Shown: positions 10,625 through 22,700, counted from the stretch's first letter. The stretch: 64,000 bases of DNA from Ctena decussata (GCA_963989385.1 OZ022503.1:71522123-71586122), one strand, 5' to 3'. The notes: generated by a model not told the origin, from the sequence alone. A program made the numbers and translations.

Positions 10625-11120
10625 AAGCAGCAGGTGCCGCAAAAGATTATTTATTAAAGAAAACAAGCATGGCAAATCAACTTTTACACATTTTTCGCTT
10701 CATGCCTGTTATCAAACATTTACTTTCCTACATAATGTCCTCGGAACCGAAGTTTAAACAGATCAGTACATATTTCAATTTAGCATAGGAAGCACTTGCA
10801 CTTTTCACTTTTTGCTTGTGTCGAATCGTGTCTGTTCGCAAATATATTAAGTACGCTATTTGCGAGACGCGGCCTTGCGTAGAGAAATTGTAAAGGTATT
10901 CTAATAAAATAATTGGGCATCACAAGTTAGGATTCTGTTATGTGCACTAGGTTTAAATGAAGTTTGGTTAAATCAATCTGTGTATAATCCTAAAATATTC
11001 ATATCCTTAGTAAAACAACCTTTGAATTATACTTGTATACATATCTGTTGTTCTCGCCTGAATGACTCGGGCAGGGCTTTATAGGAATTTTAATATTTTC
11101 GGTTATAAATCATATCTTGG
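10625..11120. other. Intergenic, nothing recognised
   Basis: AT-rich sequence without convincing frames, repeats or RNA genes. Confidence 0.4.
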
Positions 11121-11129
11121 CATTTACAA

Positions 11130-11375
11130 GACATACATTAACTAGGCTAAGAACCTGCTCTCTTAGACTTGAAATTGAAGTCGGTAGACGGGCTAGACCC
11201 GACATTGTTCCTGTACACGAACACACTAACATCTTGTCTAACATGTAATTCAACAGAGGATGAATTCCATTTTGTATTACAATGTACAAGATATATTGTT
11301 TTAAAGCGACATTATATCAGTAGTTATTTTTATAGCAGACCTCACATTCGAAATCTATTGAACTCATGACTTCAG
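11130..11375 (+). mobile_element. LINE C-terminal fragment (CxxC...H...C tail)
   Basis: A frame includes TSCLTCNSTEDEFHFVLQCTRY (about 11225-11295), the C-terminal C-x2-C...ED..HF...C..Y signature common at the end of LINE reverse-transcriptase proteins. The preceding bases encode, in another frame, LRLEIEVGRRARPD-like sequence, so the reading frame is broken. It ends before an A-rich stretch at 11380-11405, consistent with a 3' tail. Confidence 0.6.
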
Positions 11376-11708
11376 CTAATGAAAAAAAAAATAAAAAAAT
11401 AAAACTTTAGCATTATATGTTCTGAAAGCTTTAAAGAAAGAAGAAATCATGTATTTTAGTAATTCGGTAAACAGCCCACTGGGCGCGCGGTGTTTAATCA
11501 ACATTGCGTCGACCTTGGGTCAACGTCAAACCGTCTGTAATCCAAATGCGCAGGCTGGTCTGAGCTTTTGCTGTTTGCATATGCGTTCAGAACCCTCTTT
11601 GCGTGTCGCAGCTGATATTTAACTGATGCGCCAGTATATAGAATATGGGTTTGTGTATTATTGGTCTTTGATTGCCTTATAAATTCTGAGTATCAGCTTC
11701 GGATCAGA

Positions 11709-11718
11709 TATATAAATA
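11709..11718 (+). promoter_or_regulatory. Possible TATA box of the GPCR gene
   Basis: TATATAAATA lies about 215 bases before the GPCR start codon. A start site about 30 bases downstream (near 11740) would give a 5' UTR of about 190 bases with no intron. Position is plausible, but AT-rich DNA yields many such matches. Confidence 0.25.
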
Positions 11719-11929
11719 TTGCGCTCACTCAGCAGCGAGGGATCAAGATTGTTTTGTGGCTCAAAGCATCTTTATTTACTATGAATAAATGCATTTACTG
11801 ATTAAGGAATAAATAAATGATGGATTGATATTATAACTTTCTCTAGAGAATATAATTTTCTTTAAAAAATAGTTTCCCTCAACTAATATAAAAAAATCAG
11901 TCCGTTAAAATATTCTCAGCGTTATCAAA

Positions 11930-12256
11930 ATGGAGAATACAACTTTATCCAACGTCACCCTCAACGACACTTGGATGACAAACACAACTCAACCAGACGT
12001 TGAAGTACACTGGACACCACCAGAATTCGACGCAACGCCCTCAAATATTCTTGTTGCTATAGTTCTAACAGCTGTTGTCATCATGACGAGTTTTGGCAAC
12101 CTGATTGTGCTGATCGCATTTTTCGTAGACGCCAAACTCAGACAGCCGTTTAATTTGTACATCATGAACCTTGCAGTTACAGACTTTCTAGTTGGAATCA
12201 CCGCCATGTCTTTCTATTCCATCGACACCGTGCTTGGTTACTGGCCATTTGGACAG
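11930..12256 (+). CDS. Aminergic-type class A GPCR, exon 1 (N-terminus, TM1-TM2)
   Basis: The 109 codons begin at ATG 11930 (context AAAATGG: A at -3, G at +4) and end at a GTAAGT donor (12257). The extracellular N-terminus has four N-glycosylation sequons (N3, N8, N12, N18). TM1 holds N57 (1.50, SFGNLIVL) and TM2 holds D85 (2.50, NLAVTDFLVG), the sodium-site aspartate. The exon ends with GYWPFGQ in the first extracellular loop, in phase 0, just before the TM3 cysteine. The three exons give a 401-residue protein, usual for an amine receptor. Reading through the donor adds about 81 residues of intron and repeat sequence before a stop at 12500; that longer frame is not the normal product. Confidence 0.9.
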
Positions 12257-12359
12257 GTAAGTCATGTTTCTAATAAATTCAGAGAACGGGTACACCGAGG
12301 TATGACACGTCAAAGGCGTGGCGCCCATTTCGCACAATACATACGTTCTTACTACAAAG

Positions 12360-12595
12360 GAGCCGCGACGCCAGAAAACCAACAGTGTGGTTGTGCGCCC
12401 AGCGCAGACTCAGATCAGCCTGGGCATCCGCCCAGTCTGATCAGAGTCTTCGCTGTCCGCATGGAGGTAGCTTATACCCTTAGCTATCCTTTAAGCGCTT
12501 AGCGAAGGGTCTGATCAGGCTGGGTAGATGTCCAGGCTGATCTGAGTCTGAGCTGGGCGGACAACCACTTTGTTGATTTTCTCGCGTCGCGGCTC
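12360..12595. mobile_element. Palindromic MITE family P, copy 1
   Basis: It begins GAGCCGCGACG and ends CGTCGCGGCTC; the arms carry GTGGTTGTGCGCCCAGC, CTCAGATCAGCCTGGGC and GTCTGATCAGAGTCTTCGCT, inverted on the right. The centre is GGTAGCTTA...TAGCTA-CCTTTAAGCGCTTAGCG. It starts about 100 bases after the exon 1 donor of the GPCR gene. Confidence 0.85.
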
Positions 12596-12759
12596 AAATA
12601 TAGAAAGAGAGAAAAGAAAACCCTCAAAATGCATCTACAGACTCCCTGTAACTTTTCTCAGGATAGAGCGCTGGATCACCTCTTTGAGAGTTTGAGTTTC
12701 TCCTTTGCAGTCCGTTATGCATTTAATTTCCTGGCTACAAGACTGCACGGTGTATGCGC

Positions 12760-13495
12760 ATGCATTTGATGATAGTTAAGGTCTATTTTTTTTTTCAATT
12801 CGAATCGCCTCATCCAGGTGATTCTGACAAGGCTCATTGTATTTGTCACACACATAAAAAACATCAACAAAATATCATGTGCAAGCAATACTCAGGCCAA
12901 CTGAAAAAAAGAAAAGAAAAGTGAGAAAATGCAAATTATTGTCATACAAAAACAAACAAACAAACAAAAGTTATGCACAAGCAAAACCAGGTCTACTGAA
13001 AAACTTCTAGGGAAATGCAAATTATTCAAACTGAAATGCTTAACTGGAATTCATTGTAAAATAGTAACATATGACTTATTATTTTTTTTCTCAAAGAGAT
13101 AATTTGTCAGTAACAATTAAAAATTGCTGATGGCATGACTCCGTAATTGTTTCTAAACTTAAGGTTCGAACCTTACACTTCCTCGAATTATTTCTCTAAA
13201 AGCTTTTATCATAGACTTATATTTACATTCTCTGTGCATTTATTGAAAAGCCAAATGGTAACCATAAGAACGCTATGTAGTTTATACTTCAATAACATCA
13301 TCGGTTCACGCAACGTAAAATGATGTTAAGTGACGTCAAAATAAACCATGGTTCTCTCCAATCTGATTGGACGTAGGCAACGTTATGACGTCGTTGACGC
13401 TAGAAAAACTGCGTATAAATGTTTTTCTGCTTCAACTATAGCCCTAACGCAAATTTGTGGTCAAATAAGAGATAGAAAACAATGTAAATATAAGC
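12760..13495. other. Intronic sequence with simple repeats
   Basis: Poly-T, (CAAA)n near 12950 and an A-rich stretch are present. A block at about 13275-13305 (GTAGTTTATACTTCAATAAC) resembles the arms of the hairpin at 13496-13640, so a degraded relative of that element may start here. No gene is seen. Confidence 0.4.
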
Positions 13496-13640
13496 AATGA
13501 ATTTAATTTTTCTGTGTTTATCGAAGTATAAACTACATTGGGTCGCTAGTAAAGTTTACATGAAACCCTTCGGGGTTCACTTACTTTACACGCGAATCAA
13601 TGTAGTTTATACTTCGATAAACATCAGAAAAATGAATTAG
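13496..13640. repeat. Palindromic element, arms of about 50 bases
   Basis: The left arm CTGTGTTTATCGAAGTATAA-ACTACATTG and right arm CAATGTAGTTTATACTTCGATAAACA are inverted copies around a GGGTC...CCTTCGGGG loop. No coding content. Probably a non-autonomous DNA element; target duplications are not clear. Confidence 0.65.
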
Positions 13641-14418
13641 CCATCTTCGATCTTATATACCAAAAGCAACTTTACAGTTTTGATTATTTAATATTTTATT
13701 ACTGTTTATCCTTTGATAATAATAAAATATTTCAGTTAAGTTAATAGACTTGTCCGAACGGATTTCAGGAAAGATTAATCGTGAAAATCATTCCTTTACT
13801 GAGTTATCTGTGCTTACATAAACAAGATTAGTTTGCATTTTCTCATAAATTTTTCAAAAGACCTCGATTTGTGGACACAAAACTTCAACAACAATTGATT
13901 GTCAACAAAAGCGCCCGCCACAAACGTTTCGTCTTTTTCATCTAGCTAGATATACGCTTTGAAGTTACTTTTGGCTTTAAGTACAGAGTAATCCCTTTAG
14001 AACTGGACACCCGTTTTTAGGACATATGCAAACAGTGCAGACCTTGATCAGGCACTGTTTGCTTACAAAAAATATTGTTCAAAATACAATAAAATAAAAA
14101 CATCCACCTAAAACCCCGAAGGCTTGATACGGACTCATCAAATGATGTGGATGGATAAATTTACAAAAAAAGTTAAATAACGATTGAACATCCCTATCGG
14201 TTACAGGACAGACTTTGTTTGCTAGTCGTTCACACTGAACAGAACCGAACCGAACTGTCGTTCATACGGACACTAGTCATTTCCGCGGCACTGTCATGAT
14301 TTATAATCAGGATTGTATGTCGCCACTTAGATCACCAAAATATTTGGTGTCAGTCTTTTCGGTTGCCATGCAAACTCTGAAACATCGAGATTAAACCCTG
14401 CTAATGACAACGGTAAAT

Positions 14419-14638
14419 GAGCCGCGACACGACAAAACCAACAATGTGGTTGTGCGCCCAGCGTTGACTCAGATCAGCCTGGGCATCCGCCCAGTCTGAT
14501 CAGAGTCTTCGCTGTCCGCAAGAAGGTAGCTTAGACCCTGAACTATAGTTTGGGCACTAAACGGAGAGTCTCTGGGCGGATGCCCAGGTTCATCGCTGGG
14601 CGCACAGCCACTTTGTTGTTTTTCTCATGTCGCGGCTC
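14419..14638. mobile_element. Palindromic MITE family P, copy 2
   Basis: Same ends (GAGCCGCGACACGAC...ATGTCGCGGCTC) and arm blocks as copy 1, with a shortened right arm. Confidence 0.85.
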
Positions 14639-14850
14639 AAATGGCTTTGTGAGCATAATGAACATGGAACAGTTCACTGTTTACTGCAAAATATTCATGT
14701 TCTAAGAATTTGGACAGGTAGTTCTGAGAAAACGGCAGAACTCGACCTGCTTCTTTTGGATGTATTACTGCACTGTACCAAATATCTATTCCTTTATAAG
14801 ACAATTGCTGTAATCATTTGAGGTCTCTCTTAAGTTGTTTTACGGTATTT

Positions 14851-15081
14851 GAGCCGCAAAAAAACCAACAATGTGGTTGTGCGCCCAGCGCAGACTCAGA
14901 TCAGCCTGGGCATCCGCCCAGTCTGATCAGAATCTTCGCTGTCCGCATGGCAGTAGCTTAGACCCCTAGCTACCCTTTGAGCACTAAATAAATAGTATGG
15001 TCAAACAGGGTGGATGTCCAGGCTGATCTGAGTCTGCACTGGGCGCACAACCACATTGTTGGTTTTGTCGTGTCGCGGCTC
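14851..15081. mobile_element. Palindromic MITE family P, copy 3
   Basis: Starts GAGCCGCAAAAAAACC (left end mutated) and ends GTGTCGCGGCTC. Arm blocks are intact. Only about 210 bases separate it from copy 2. Confidence 0.85.
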
Positions 15082-15260
15082 AAATTTTGTCTTTCAGTGT
15101 GCCATCAAGGAAGTTGTTTTGCTTTACTGTCTAAATAACCATCGCAAGCTCGGTGCTGCGTTATTGTAGCTTCTTTTGGTCTTCGGTGATGTTGGGCAAA
15201 ATCCATGCCATTTCACATGCAGACAGCACTCATATGTATATTCTACCATAATATGAACTT

Positions 15261-15574
15261 ATACTGTAAAACAATTCCATAGATTTTACGGTAGAATAAC
15301 TGGAAACCAGCTGCAATTCCTTTTCCCGTTATTTTTACGGGCGTTTGCCTGTAAGACATTGCTGGAAATCACGAAATGGAAGAGTTATGTCAACTGGCCG
15401 CACTCGAAAGTAACTTTAAATTGTTGAAGGGCTGTCGGACCAAAACGACACTTATTTTATTCTGCCTCACTCTGCTTTATAATTCCTGCAATTTTTACGG
15501 GCGCCCGTAAAAATAACGGGAAAAGGACTTACAGCTGGTTGCCAGTTTTTCTACCCATCGGATTTTTTATAGTG
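15261..15574. mobile_element. MITE with CACTGTAAAA ends and long inverted repeats, copy 1
   Basis: Inverted blocks are ATAGATTTTACGGTAGAATA (left), GGAAACCAGCTG/CAGCTGGTTGCC, and CCCGTTATTTTTACGGGCG/CGCCCGTAAAAATAACGGG. The second copy at 61356-61700 shares both ends, which supports it as a real family. Confidence 0.75.
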
Positions 15575-15940
15575 TACCAGATGAGAGCCATACTAACAGA
15601 CTAACAGAATGAGACGAAAAAACACAACACGCAAGAATTCTCCGTTAAATGTTATGGGGCTATTTTCTTCAGTGTTTGAAATAAATTCCACCGGTATGCT
15701 ATTGAAACGAAGAATTTTATTCAACTAACTTGAAAGATATGAAGTCCGTATTCATTACAATAATTAAACGTTACAGACAGACAAACAGTCTATTTCAAAA
15801 GCCGTTCGAGAAAATACCGTAAAAACCTAACTTGGGACAGAAAGAGCTCAGCAAACAATGTAGAACCAGATCAGACTGCTCCTGGCTGAGCAGGCTGTAC
15901 ACTCTGTTTGCCAATTCATCTGCACCTTTTGACGGCATTA

Positions 15941-16140
15941 GGGTAAAGTCCGGTAACTTAGGACAGCATGTAAATTCGGACATACCATTGCAAACAGTGA
16001 AAATCCAGCTGAGCCGTCTCATCAGGATTTTCACTGTTTGCCCAGTTATTTTTGTTTTAATTCCAAACAACTGACATATTAAGGAAACAATGTCACTGTC
16101 CGGATTAACCTGCTGTCCGAAGTTATCCGACTCTGTTTTC
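15941..16140. mobile_element. MITE family Q (GTCGGGTAACTTCGGACAG ends), copy 1
   Basis: A TA (15939-15940) precedes GGGTAAAGTCCGGTAACTTA; the right side reads TGTCCGAAGTTATCCGAC inverted. Inside are CAAACAGTGAAAATCC and its inverse. The best copy is at 43662-43862. Open frames on both strands here are caused by the palindrome. Confidence 0.7.
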
Positions 16141-16559
16141 AAAAGATATTTCAGGTGTCTGAACTTTTAGATGTCGATTATGGGATACATGGAATTTTAT
16201 CTTGCCAATTCAGTGTCAGCTCCGATAAGCAAGGGCGCAGAGCTGTAGACTGAGCAGATGAACTGATGAAGACTTGCGATTTGACGTCCTTTTTAAAGGT
16301 ATGTCAGTCATATGTAATGATGTGTAGGTGATAATGAAAGGCTGTGTTCACTGGAACCCGGTTTACGATTGAGAAAATCTGCAGACTGGGACTGATATGG
16401 TGACGTTAGCAGTTGTTGACTGCATGATGCGTGTCTTAGCTCTCCTATACACACCATCAACTCAAAGCTAGCTGAAGCTTCCCGCGACATATCCATGTTT
16501 TTTAACTATGATCAGACAGCTTAAATGGGTCGCCAAGGTCTACTCCTAGCATTTTTGAG

Positions 16560-17340
16560 TAAGGCAAGCAGCTTCTGAGGAGATTTTTAAAGTTTTTATT
16601 GTAGACGTATAGGGCCCGCGCGATGACGATTACAATACTTTTACTACAAGGTCACCAACTGAACGCTCTCGTTATCTTAAAATTAGGCCAGTAGCTTTTG
16701 AGAAGATGACCTTTTTAAGTTTTATTTCAGGCTTAAAACGCCGTTGCCCTTACATCTATTTTAAATACAATCACATTGCACAACCCGCAGGTTTGCACTA
16801 TAATCACTGTGTGAGTCCGTCCCGCCGTCCGTCCGTTATCAGTTAGCGAAAACGCTTATAACTCTTGAACCGCATTCTATATTTCGATAAAATTTTGCAT
16901 ACTCATACACATGTCAACATTATCTAATGACTCGCATGCATAACCGTCTGGCTTTACTGAGCACAAGTTGAAAATTTACGGTCAAGTAGTGAAAATGCTC
17001 ATAACTCTTGAACCCCGTGGTATATATGGGTCAAATTTTGTATACTTATGTATTTTAACATTGTCCAGCCACCGGCATGCAAAACGGTGACAAACGTTTA
17101 AACAGTATTGCACGACCCACAGGTGTGCACTTTAATCGCTGTGCACTTGAAGTCCATCAGTCTGTTTGTCCTTCCGCTGTAGTCAGTGAGTGAAATTGCT
17201 CATAACTCTTAACCACGTGGTGTAGTTGAATAAAAATGTGCATCATTCTACAAGAAATGACCAGTTTCATTTCCATACATTCCTTCTGGCACCAGAAACT
17301 GATTACTCTACATTCACCACGGGTTGTGCACATTACCATC
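16560..17340. repeat. Diverged direct repeats with about 315-base period
   Basis: GCACAACCCGCAGGTTTGCACT (about 16775) and GCACGACCCACAGGTGTGCACT (about 17100) introduce similar blocks, each followed by GTCCGTC/GTCCATC and CATAACTCTT-AACC. They resemble the interior of TAGCTCACC-type elements, but no ends are found. Nothing else is seen up to 17815. Confidence 0.45.
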
Positions 17341-17818
17341 AGTTGATTGCTTAAACTAACTGGTTTAAAAAAAGCGGTTCATAATCGCTGACAAACCAAC
17401 CCGTCCCAAGACAATGCTTCGGCGTTTGATCATGTATGTTATTGTTTAGTTTAGTTTAAACAAATTATTGTATCATTAGCTGTACATAATTAGAATATAA
17501 ACATGAAACAAACAACAGGGTCAGAACGGAAGCATAAATGCTTATTTAGTTCTTTCTCCTGCAAAACAAACATTAGGATCAGAACGGAAGCTAAATGTTT
17601 TTCTTATTGTCTTGAACAATTTGTAAGTTTTGTTAAGGGAACCTTTATTGTTTGTTTTGCCGCCTATCAGGGAACCAACTGTCAACTTAGGGCTGCTACT
17701 GGCAGTGTTGCAACACTACATTATTGCACATGAACACACTCAATAAAATCAAGACTTTTATTTTTGTTTCTTTGATACGGGCCTTGCTCTCAAATCCCTT
17801 CTTATAGAATTCACTTAA

Positions 17819-17896
17819 ATATTACAATCGCAGCAACGCTAGGCCAATTCCGTGATTCACGGAATTGGCCGAGCGGTGTTCCGATTGTTAAATATT
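17819..17896. repeat. Hairpin (AATTCCGTGATTCACGGAATT core)
   Basis: The arms ATTACAATCG-CA-CGCTAGGCCAATTCCGTG and their inverse pair closely over about 70 bases. No coding content. Confidence 0.6.
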
Positions 17897-17975
17897 ACTG
17901 TCTTTTAGTACGTTCGGCTTAATTACTAGAGTAAGCCCGAGCAATACCCAGATATTCCTCGGATTACTCGAACTA

Positions 17976-18032
17976 GCCTGGTAGACTATCACAGGTACCT
18001 CTGCCGGAGGTACCTGTGATAGTTTACCAGGC
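17976..18032. repeat. Near-perfect hairpin
   Basis: The arms GCCTGGTAGACTATCACAGG and TACCTCTG pair with CGGAGGTA and CCTGTGATAGTTTACCAGGC, about 27 bp per arm with one mismatch. It is probably the core of a degraded MITE. Confidence 0.65.
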
Positions 18033-18074
18033 GTGTCGACGGTATATTTTCGAGTAGCTCGAGCAAAATGGGGG

Positions 18075-18276
18075 GTAGTGGGGTTGTTCGATGGCGCTGG
18101 GTATAACTTCCAGTGCCAGGGCGTCCTACTGGTTTGGATAATGGTAGGACAAGGGCCTAATGTACTTGCAGTAGGTGTGGGTGGGTTGTTTGGACATTTT
18201 CCCTTCTTCTATCATTTCGTCTTTTTCCCTCTCTTTGAGAGACTGAAATACTGTCTCAAAGGGCCGTTAAGCCCCC
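18075..18276 (+). mobile_element. SINE family A, copy 2 (head lost)
   Basis: The body shares TGGGTATAACTTCCAGTGC, GGATAATGGTAGGACAAGG, GTAGGTGTGGGTGGGTTGTTTGGA and ACTGTCTCAAAGGGCCGTTAA with other copies. It ends in a run of more than 20 C at about 18275-18298. Confidence 0.65.
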
Positions 18277-18597
18277 CCCCCCCCCCCCCCCCCCCCCTCC
18301 CACGCCCCGCCGCAAGTACAGCAATATTCTATAAGATGCTCGTGCTCTCGTGTAAACGACAATGCTTATAATAAATAATAATTATAAAGGCAGTAACACG
18401 AACACATATGATCTCAGATCTAGAAATTAATTGAAATTATGTTAAGAATTGTTCAAAGACTTCAAATCATAGATGTAAACTCTGTAAATGGAAAAGTTAA
18501 TGACAGACTCTACAGAAGCTATCATGTTTTTAACAGATTTGTTTCTGTACTGGAAAACTATTAAATTCGAGGATGATTCATTATATAACCATTTTTT

Positions 18598-19625
18598 TAT
18601 CTAGTCTAGTCTATTCCATAACCTTGTGAGGTAATTGGGGCACCACAGATGACTCAACAATCCCTTTCCACCTAGTCCTGTCTTCAGCTGCCCTAGCTGA
18701 GCTTGCAAAATCCATCCCTGTCCATTCCTTAATATTGTCTTTCCACCTCTTCTTCTGTCTACCTCTCTTTCATTTCACTGTGCAGAACTGTCTTTGCTAA
18801 ACCAGAAGACATTGAGACGTGGCCAAACCACCTCAGTTTCCTTTTCTTGACCAAGGTCAGGAGTTCGTCATAATCTCCAATAACTGCTTGGCTCTTCCTG
18901 CGAACCTCCTTATTGGTTATATGGTCCTTGTACGAAATGTTCAGTAACCTTCGGTAGCATCCCATCTCAAAGGCCTGCGTTCTTTTCCCTAATTCTGCTG
19001 TCAAGGTCCATGACTCACAGGCATACAGGAAAATGGACATGACTAGGGAGCGCATCAAATTCATCCTTTATCCAAGAGATATGTTGCTATCTCTCCATAC
19101 TGGCTTCAACTTTGTAAGAGCTGCAGTGGCTTGTGTAATCCTTGAGAGAACCTCCGGTTATAAGCCTTCATCTGAGACAATTGCTCCAAGGTACTTGAAG
19201 CTTGTAACTGTTCCAAGCTTTTGTTCTTTGACCTTTATCTCACTCTGGATGTCGCTGGCGCTGTTTGTCATTAGCTTGGTATTTCAGCACTTATCTTCAT
19301 TTATACTTTGTGCAGGTTTTGTCAAGACTTTCGACTAGGGCTTCTAGTTCCTGCTCTTCCTCAGCAAGAGCATCAATGCCATCGGCAAACAGCAGATTGG
19401 TAATATTTCTGCCACCTGTGCTAAACTTTCCATCATGTTCTTCCAGAGCATCAGACATGATCCTTTCGAGAAAAAAATTGAAGAGGGTGGGTGAGAGAAG
19501 ATATCCTTTCCTAACTCCAAATGTGTTCTGAACCATTCTCCTGTGCTGCCATTCATCTGAGCCGCACTTATAGCCTTGTCATAGAGGTGCTCAATAGCTC
19601 TGTCCTTCATGGTGTTTCAAGGGCA
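18598..19625 (-). mobile_element. LINE RT relic, copy 2
   Basis: The minus strand encodes, in several frames, FSTGGRNITNLLFADGIDALAEEEQELEAL (19297-19536; the RT active site is LFADG, so one catalytic aspartate is lost) and then SIFLYACESWTLTAELGKR...YKDHITNKEVRRK...LVKKRKLRWFGHV (18759-19064), the usual end of this LINE family. Its 3' end is at the TAGTCTAGTCTATTCC tail near 18600. Multiple frameshifts; inactive. Confidence 0.75.
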
Positions 19626-20584
19626 AAATTCAACTTGACGGAGCCCCTTCCTCTCCATGCTGTTTATATTGACCTCAGCCGAATTACATGATTAATATGG
19701 TTCGCCTTGGACATGAACACATGGCCGTTGACTCCAAGAGTTCTTCCGCTCTGGCCGTTGACTTCTGATAGGAAGACTTCCGCCCTGTGATGTTTTAGTC
19801 ACTCAACCGCTAATTGACCCTTAGGGTTGGGAGACTATTGGAGGTGGGTGCGTCTTATTTTCTCCCAGCAAGTCTCACTGACTTGTCCACTGCCTATAAT
19901 ATAAACAACCAGACTTCAAGAGCCAAAGTGATTGGTGAGTTCCCTACATACAGTGACACCTTAACTCTAGAGGTTGTACCAGGCTGAGCAAGGCCGACTC
20001 GGGTCTTGCATGTAACACATGACTGTTGAACTCATGCTTGAGTTCAATACTGGCCGTTGACTTTCAGGAAGACTTTAACCCTTTATTCTTCAACTGAAAT
20101 AATCGCCGTCAGTCTCGATACGTTTCACGATATTATCAGTATGTTTTGAGACCAATCTTGCCTGTCCGATAATATCGGACTGGGATTGACAGTATAGATT
20201 ATTTTCAATTATGGTTACATGAAAGGTATTGATCGTACCATGACTTGAGAGGAGTGGATCTGTTTATATTTTAATATAAACTGTGGGATAACATTCCGTT
20301 CGCAAGATTATTGAATCTTATGGTGAATTGGATATAGCTGTCGCAAAACGTAAAACGTTGTATACGACCATGCTTTTATCAAGTTTAAATCATTTTGTTG
20401 GAAGAGGTTTCTGTTTGCAACGGTTTTGTTTCGTGGGAACCTTTGGTACTGTGTCCCGACTTCGTATTTACGGCCCTTTTAAGAATATTGCACTAAAGTT
20501 GGTTCGAACTTTAAGCAGAGGTTGATGAAAACCGAGCTTCCAGGGATGAAACCACCTAACCTTCCGTAGGAAGAACTAGGCTTT

Positions 20585-20680
20585 CTCACATTGCGCGGCC
20601 GAGGCTTGAACTCACAAAGGTGAGCGATCTAATGTTTAAGAGTGCTCTTTTCCATTAGGCCACGGAGGCCCATACATGTT
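20585..20680 (-). mobile_element. tRNA-like SINE head (family B)
   Basis: On the minus strand GGGCCTCCGTGGCCTAATGG gives an A box (TGGCCTAATGG) and GAGTTCAAGCC a B box about 45 bases on, ending CTCGGCCGCGC. The anticodon arm pairs poorly, so a SINE head or tRNA pseudogene is more likely than a tRNA gene. Confidence 0.5.
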
Positions 20681-20865
20681 GGTGGCCTTTCGGCAACTAA
20701 AGAAACACTTCACAATTTTCTTCCAGCAACTAAGGTTTAAAATTTAGTGTCTGACAGAGTCAAAATACTGTAAATAATATTGCAAGGTACAAAAATAATG
20801 TATATGTTTCAATAGCCAAAGAAGGCCTCAGGGAAGATTAGTTTTGCCAAATGTGTTTTACCCTC

Positions 20866-20910
20866 TATAAATAAATACATTACTTACTTACTCACTTACT
20901 TACTTACTAA
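20866..20910. repeat. (ACTT)n microsatellite
   Basis: Repeated ACTTACTTACTC-type units follow TAAATAAATACATT. Confidence 0.6.
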
Positions 20911-21267
20911 TGGGACTCGTACCCGTTTTTTCTCAAACTTAACAATTGTCTCCTAAGTTGTATTTTCGGATTTTAAAACTGTACACTTTTAAGTCCGTTT
21001 CAAAAGTAATCCATTTTACATGCAGTGCCAGTGATCATCATTATAGTATTATTATATAAGTCAGTACTCAGACGGACTTATATGCAGCGGAAACCTAATA
21101 ATTTTGTTGAAAAAAGGAGGAGTTTTTGCAAAAGCTCCTCACACTTTTTTCACCAAAAATGGCAATGATAATGCGTACAGAATAAATGAAAATTCAACGT
21201 CTCATTAGCTAACGGCATCGTTTGTTTAGAACAACTGGGCAATGTACGTTGATTTGGTAGTTCATCT

Positions 21268-21360
21268 GAAATAAATAGATAGATAAATAAATAAATAGTT
21301 TTCTTCTGAAACAAACGAACAAATAAATAAATAAAACAAAGGAAACAAATAAATGATTTC
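21268..21360. repeat. (AAAT)n / (AAAC)n low-complexity
   Basis: Interrupted AAATAAAT and AACAAAT units; nothing coding. Confidence 0.6.
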
Positions 21361-21440
21361 AGACAGTGTATCAAGTATACGTAGGGCTACTGATATACTG
21401 AATGACCTTCGCAGCACACATAGTGTGAACTGAAGGTTTT

Positions 21441-21481
21441 ATTGGCTTGCGCCCGACTTGCGCTCTCGGGCGCAAGCCAAT
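21441..21481. repeat. GC-rich hairpin
   Basis: ATTGGCTTGCGCCCGA pairs exactly with TCGGGCGCAAGCCAAT across a nine-base loop. Confidence 0.7.
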
Positions 21482-22574
21482 ATTCAAGTGGTTTAGTGAT
21501 ACCGAGTTATTTTCGGAAGAAACAATACGTCACGCTTAGTCGGAAAATACCAGGAGAGTGTGTACTGCAACGATTCGTTCTAAACTTTTTTAGGGCCGCA
21601 ATTAAGCCAAAGAGATCGGAAAGTTCGTTCCGGTTTGAGACAACATTTCTTCATTATTTTCTTCACAGACATAGCAAACAAAGACCTCGTCCGATCTTGT
21701 CTATTTTTAAAAATAACAGATGGAAACTTTATTCTATTTTTGATAGTACATGTACTTGTTTTTTTTTTTTTTTTTTTTTAATTTCCCTTAAAAAGCACGT
21801 TTTTCTTTTACAAGTGCCTTGAACTTGGCCACAATTCTTTTGCTTTTTATAAACTGATTGCATAAAACATGAAACTCTGAATGCAATGCAAAGTATTTGG
21901 CTTTGCATCCTAAGAAATATACCAAAACTTGTGTAAGAAACAGTGATTATATATAGCTAAGCGCAAAGCATTAGCTTTTCCAAAAAATCATGCAGCGGCG
22001 TCGCGAAAAATAGGCCTTAGGGCATCGCATAATCTGACTAGTCAGAGCAGCCGGCACACTGTCCAGCGCCGATGCATTCGTTGGATCTGATCAGTCTTTT
22101 TCGGCATATATATATTCTTCATCTTTCATGCTGAGGCTAGACTGATCAGACTGCGCTTATGCCGGAGTGGGCTAATCTGTGTATCAGTGTAAAATCTGAA
22201 AGAGCAGAGTTCAAATTTATTGTTTAAATTTAGAAACAAGCGCTCTTGACGATTTTCTTCCCTTATCACATTTACTGAAAAAAAGGTATCCCATGTTTCT
22301 GTGTGTGTGGCTTATATGTACAACGGACCGTGTTATGTATGTAAAAGTCGGTTATGTCGGTGAGTAATTAACGCATACGCATTGCAACAGGCATTTCCAT
22401 GGCACAAAGCGATATATTATGTACACATTTTTAGCATCTGATAAATTTCCCATTGGCCATCAACATGTTCATGAATAGCATGAACTGGAAGCCTCTTACA
22501 ATGACAAAGGTACAGAAAAAGGGGACACTTCAGAATTGTTAAAAGTTGAAACTGTTAGGGATTCATTGACAACT

Positions 22575-22700
22575 TTATAACAATGGAGGGGCCGGTTGGA
22601 TGGTGCGATGATGCTGGGTATAACTTCCAGTGCCGGGGCGTTCTACTGATTTGGATTATAGTAGGTGCCATTGGGGGTTGTGTGGACACTTTTCTTGCTT
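22575..22700 (+). mobile_element. SINE family A, copy 3 (truncated)
   Basis: GGGTATAACTTCCAGTGCC, GATTTGGATTATAGTAGGTG and GGGTTGTGTGGACA match the family body; the 3' block is missing. Confidence 0.6.

Noticed and set aside
11930..12502. 190-residue single-exon protein
   Set aside because: The last 81 residues come from intron and MITE sequence beyond a strong GTAAGT donor; exons 2 and 3 complete a normal seven-TM receptor.
15795..16142. 115-residue frame on the minus strand
   Set aside because: It overlaps MITE family Q, whose palindrome keeps both strands open; no protein similarity seen.
20590..20675. Second tRNA gene on the minus strand
   Set aside because: The anticodon arm is degenerate; it is better explained as a SINE head or pseudogene.
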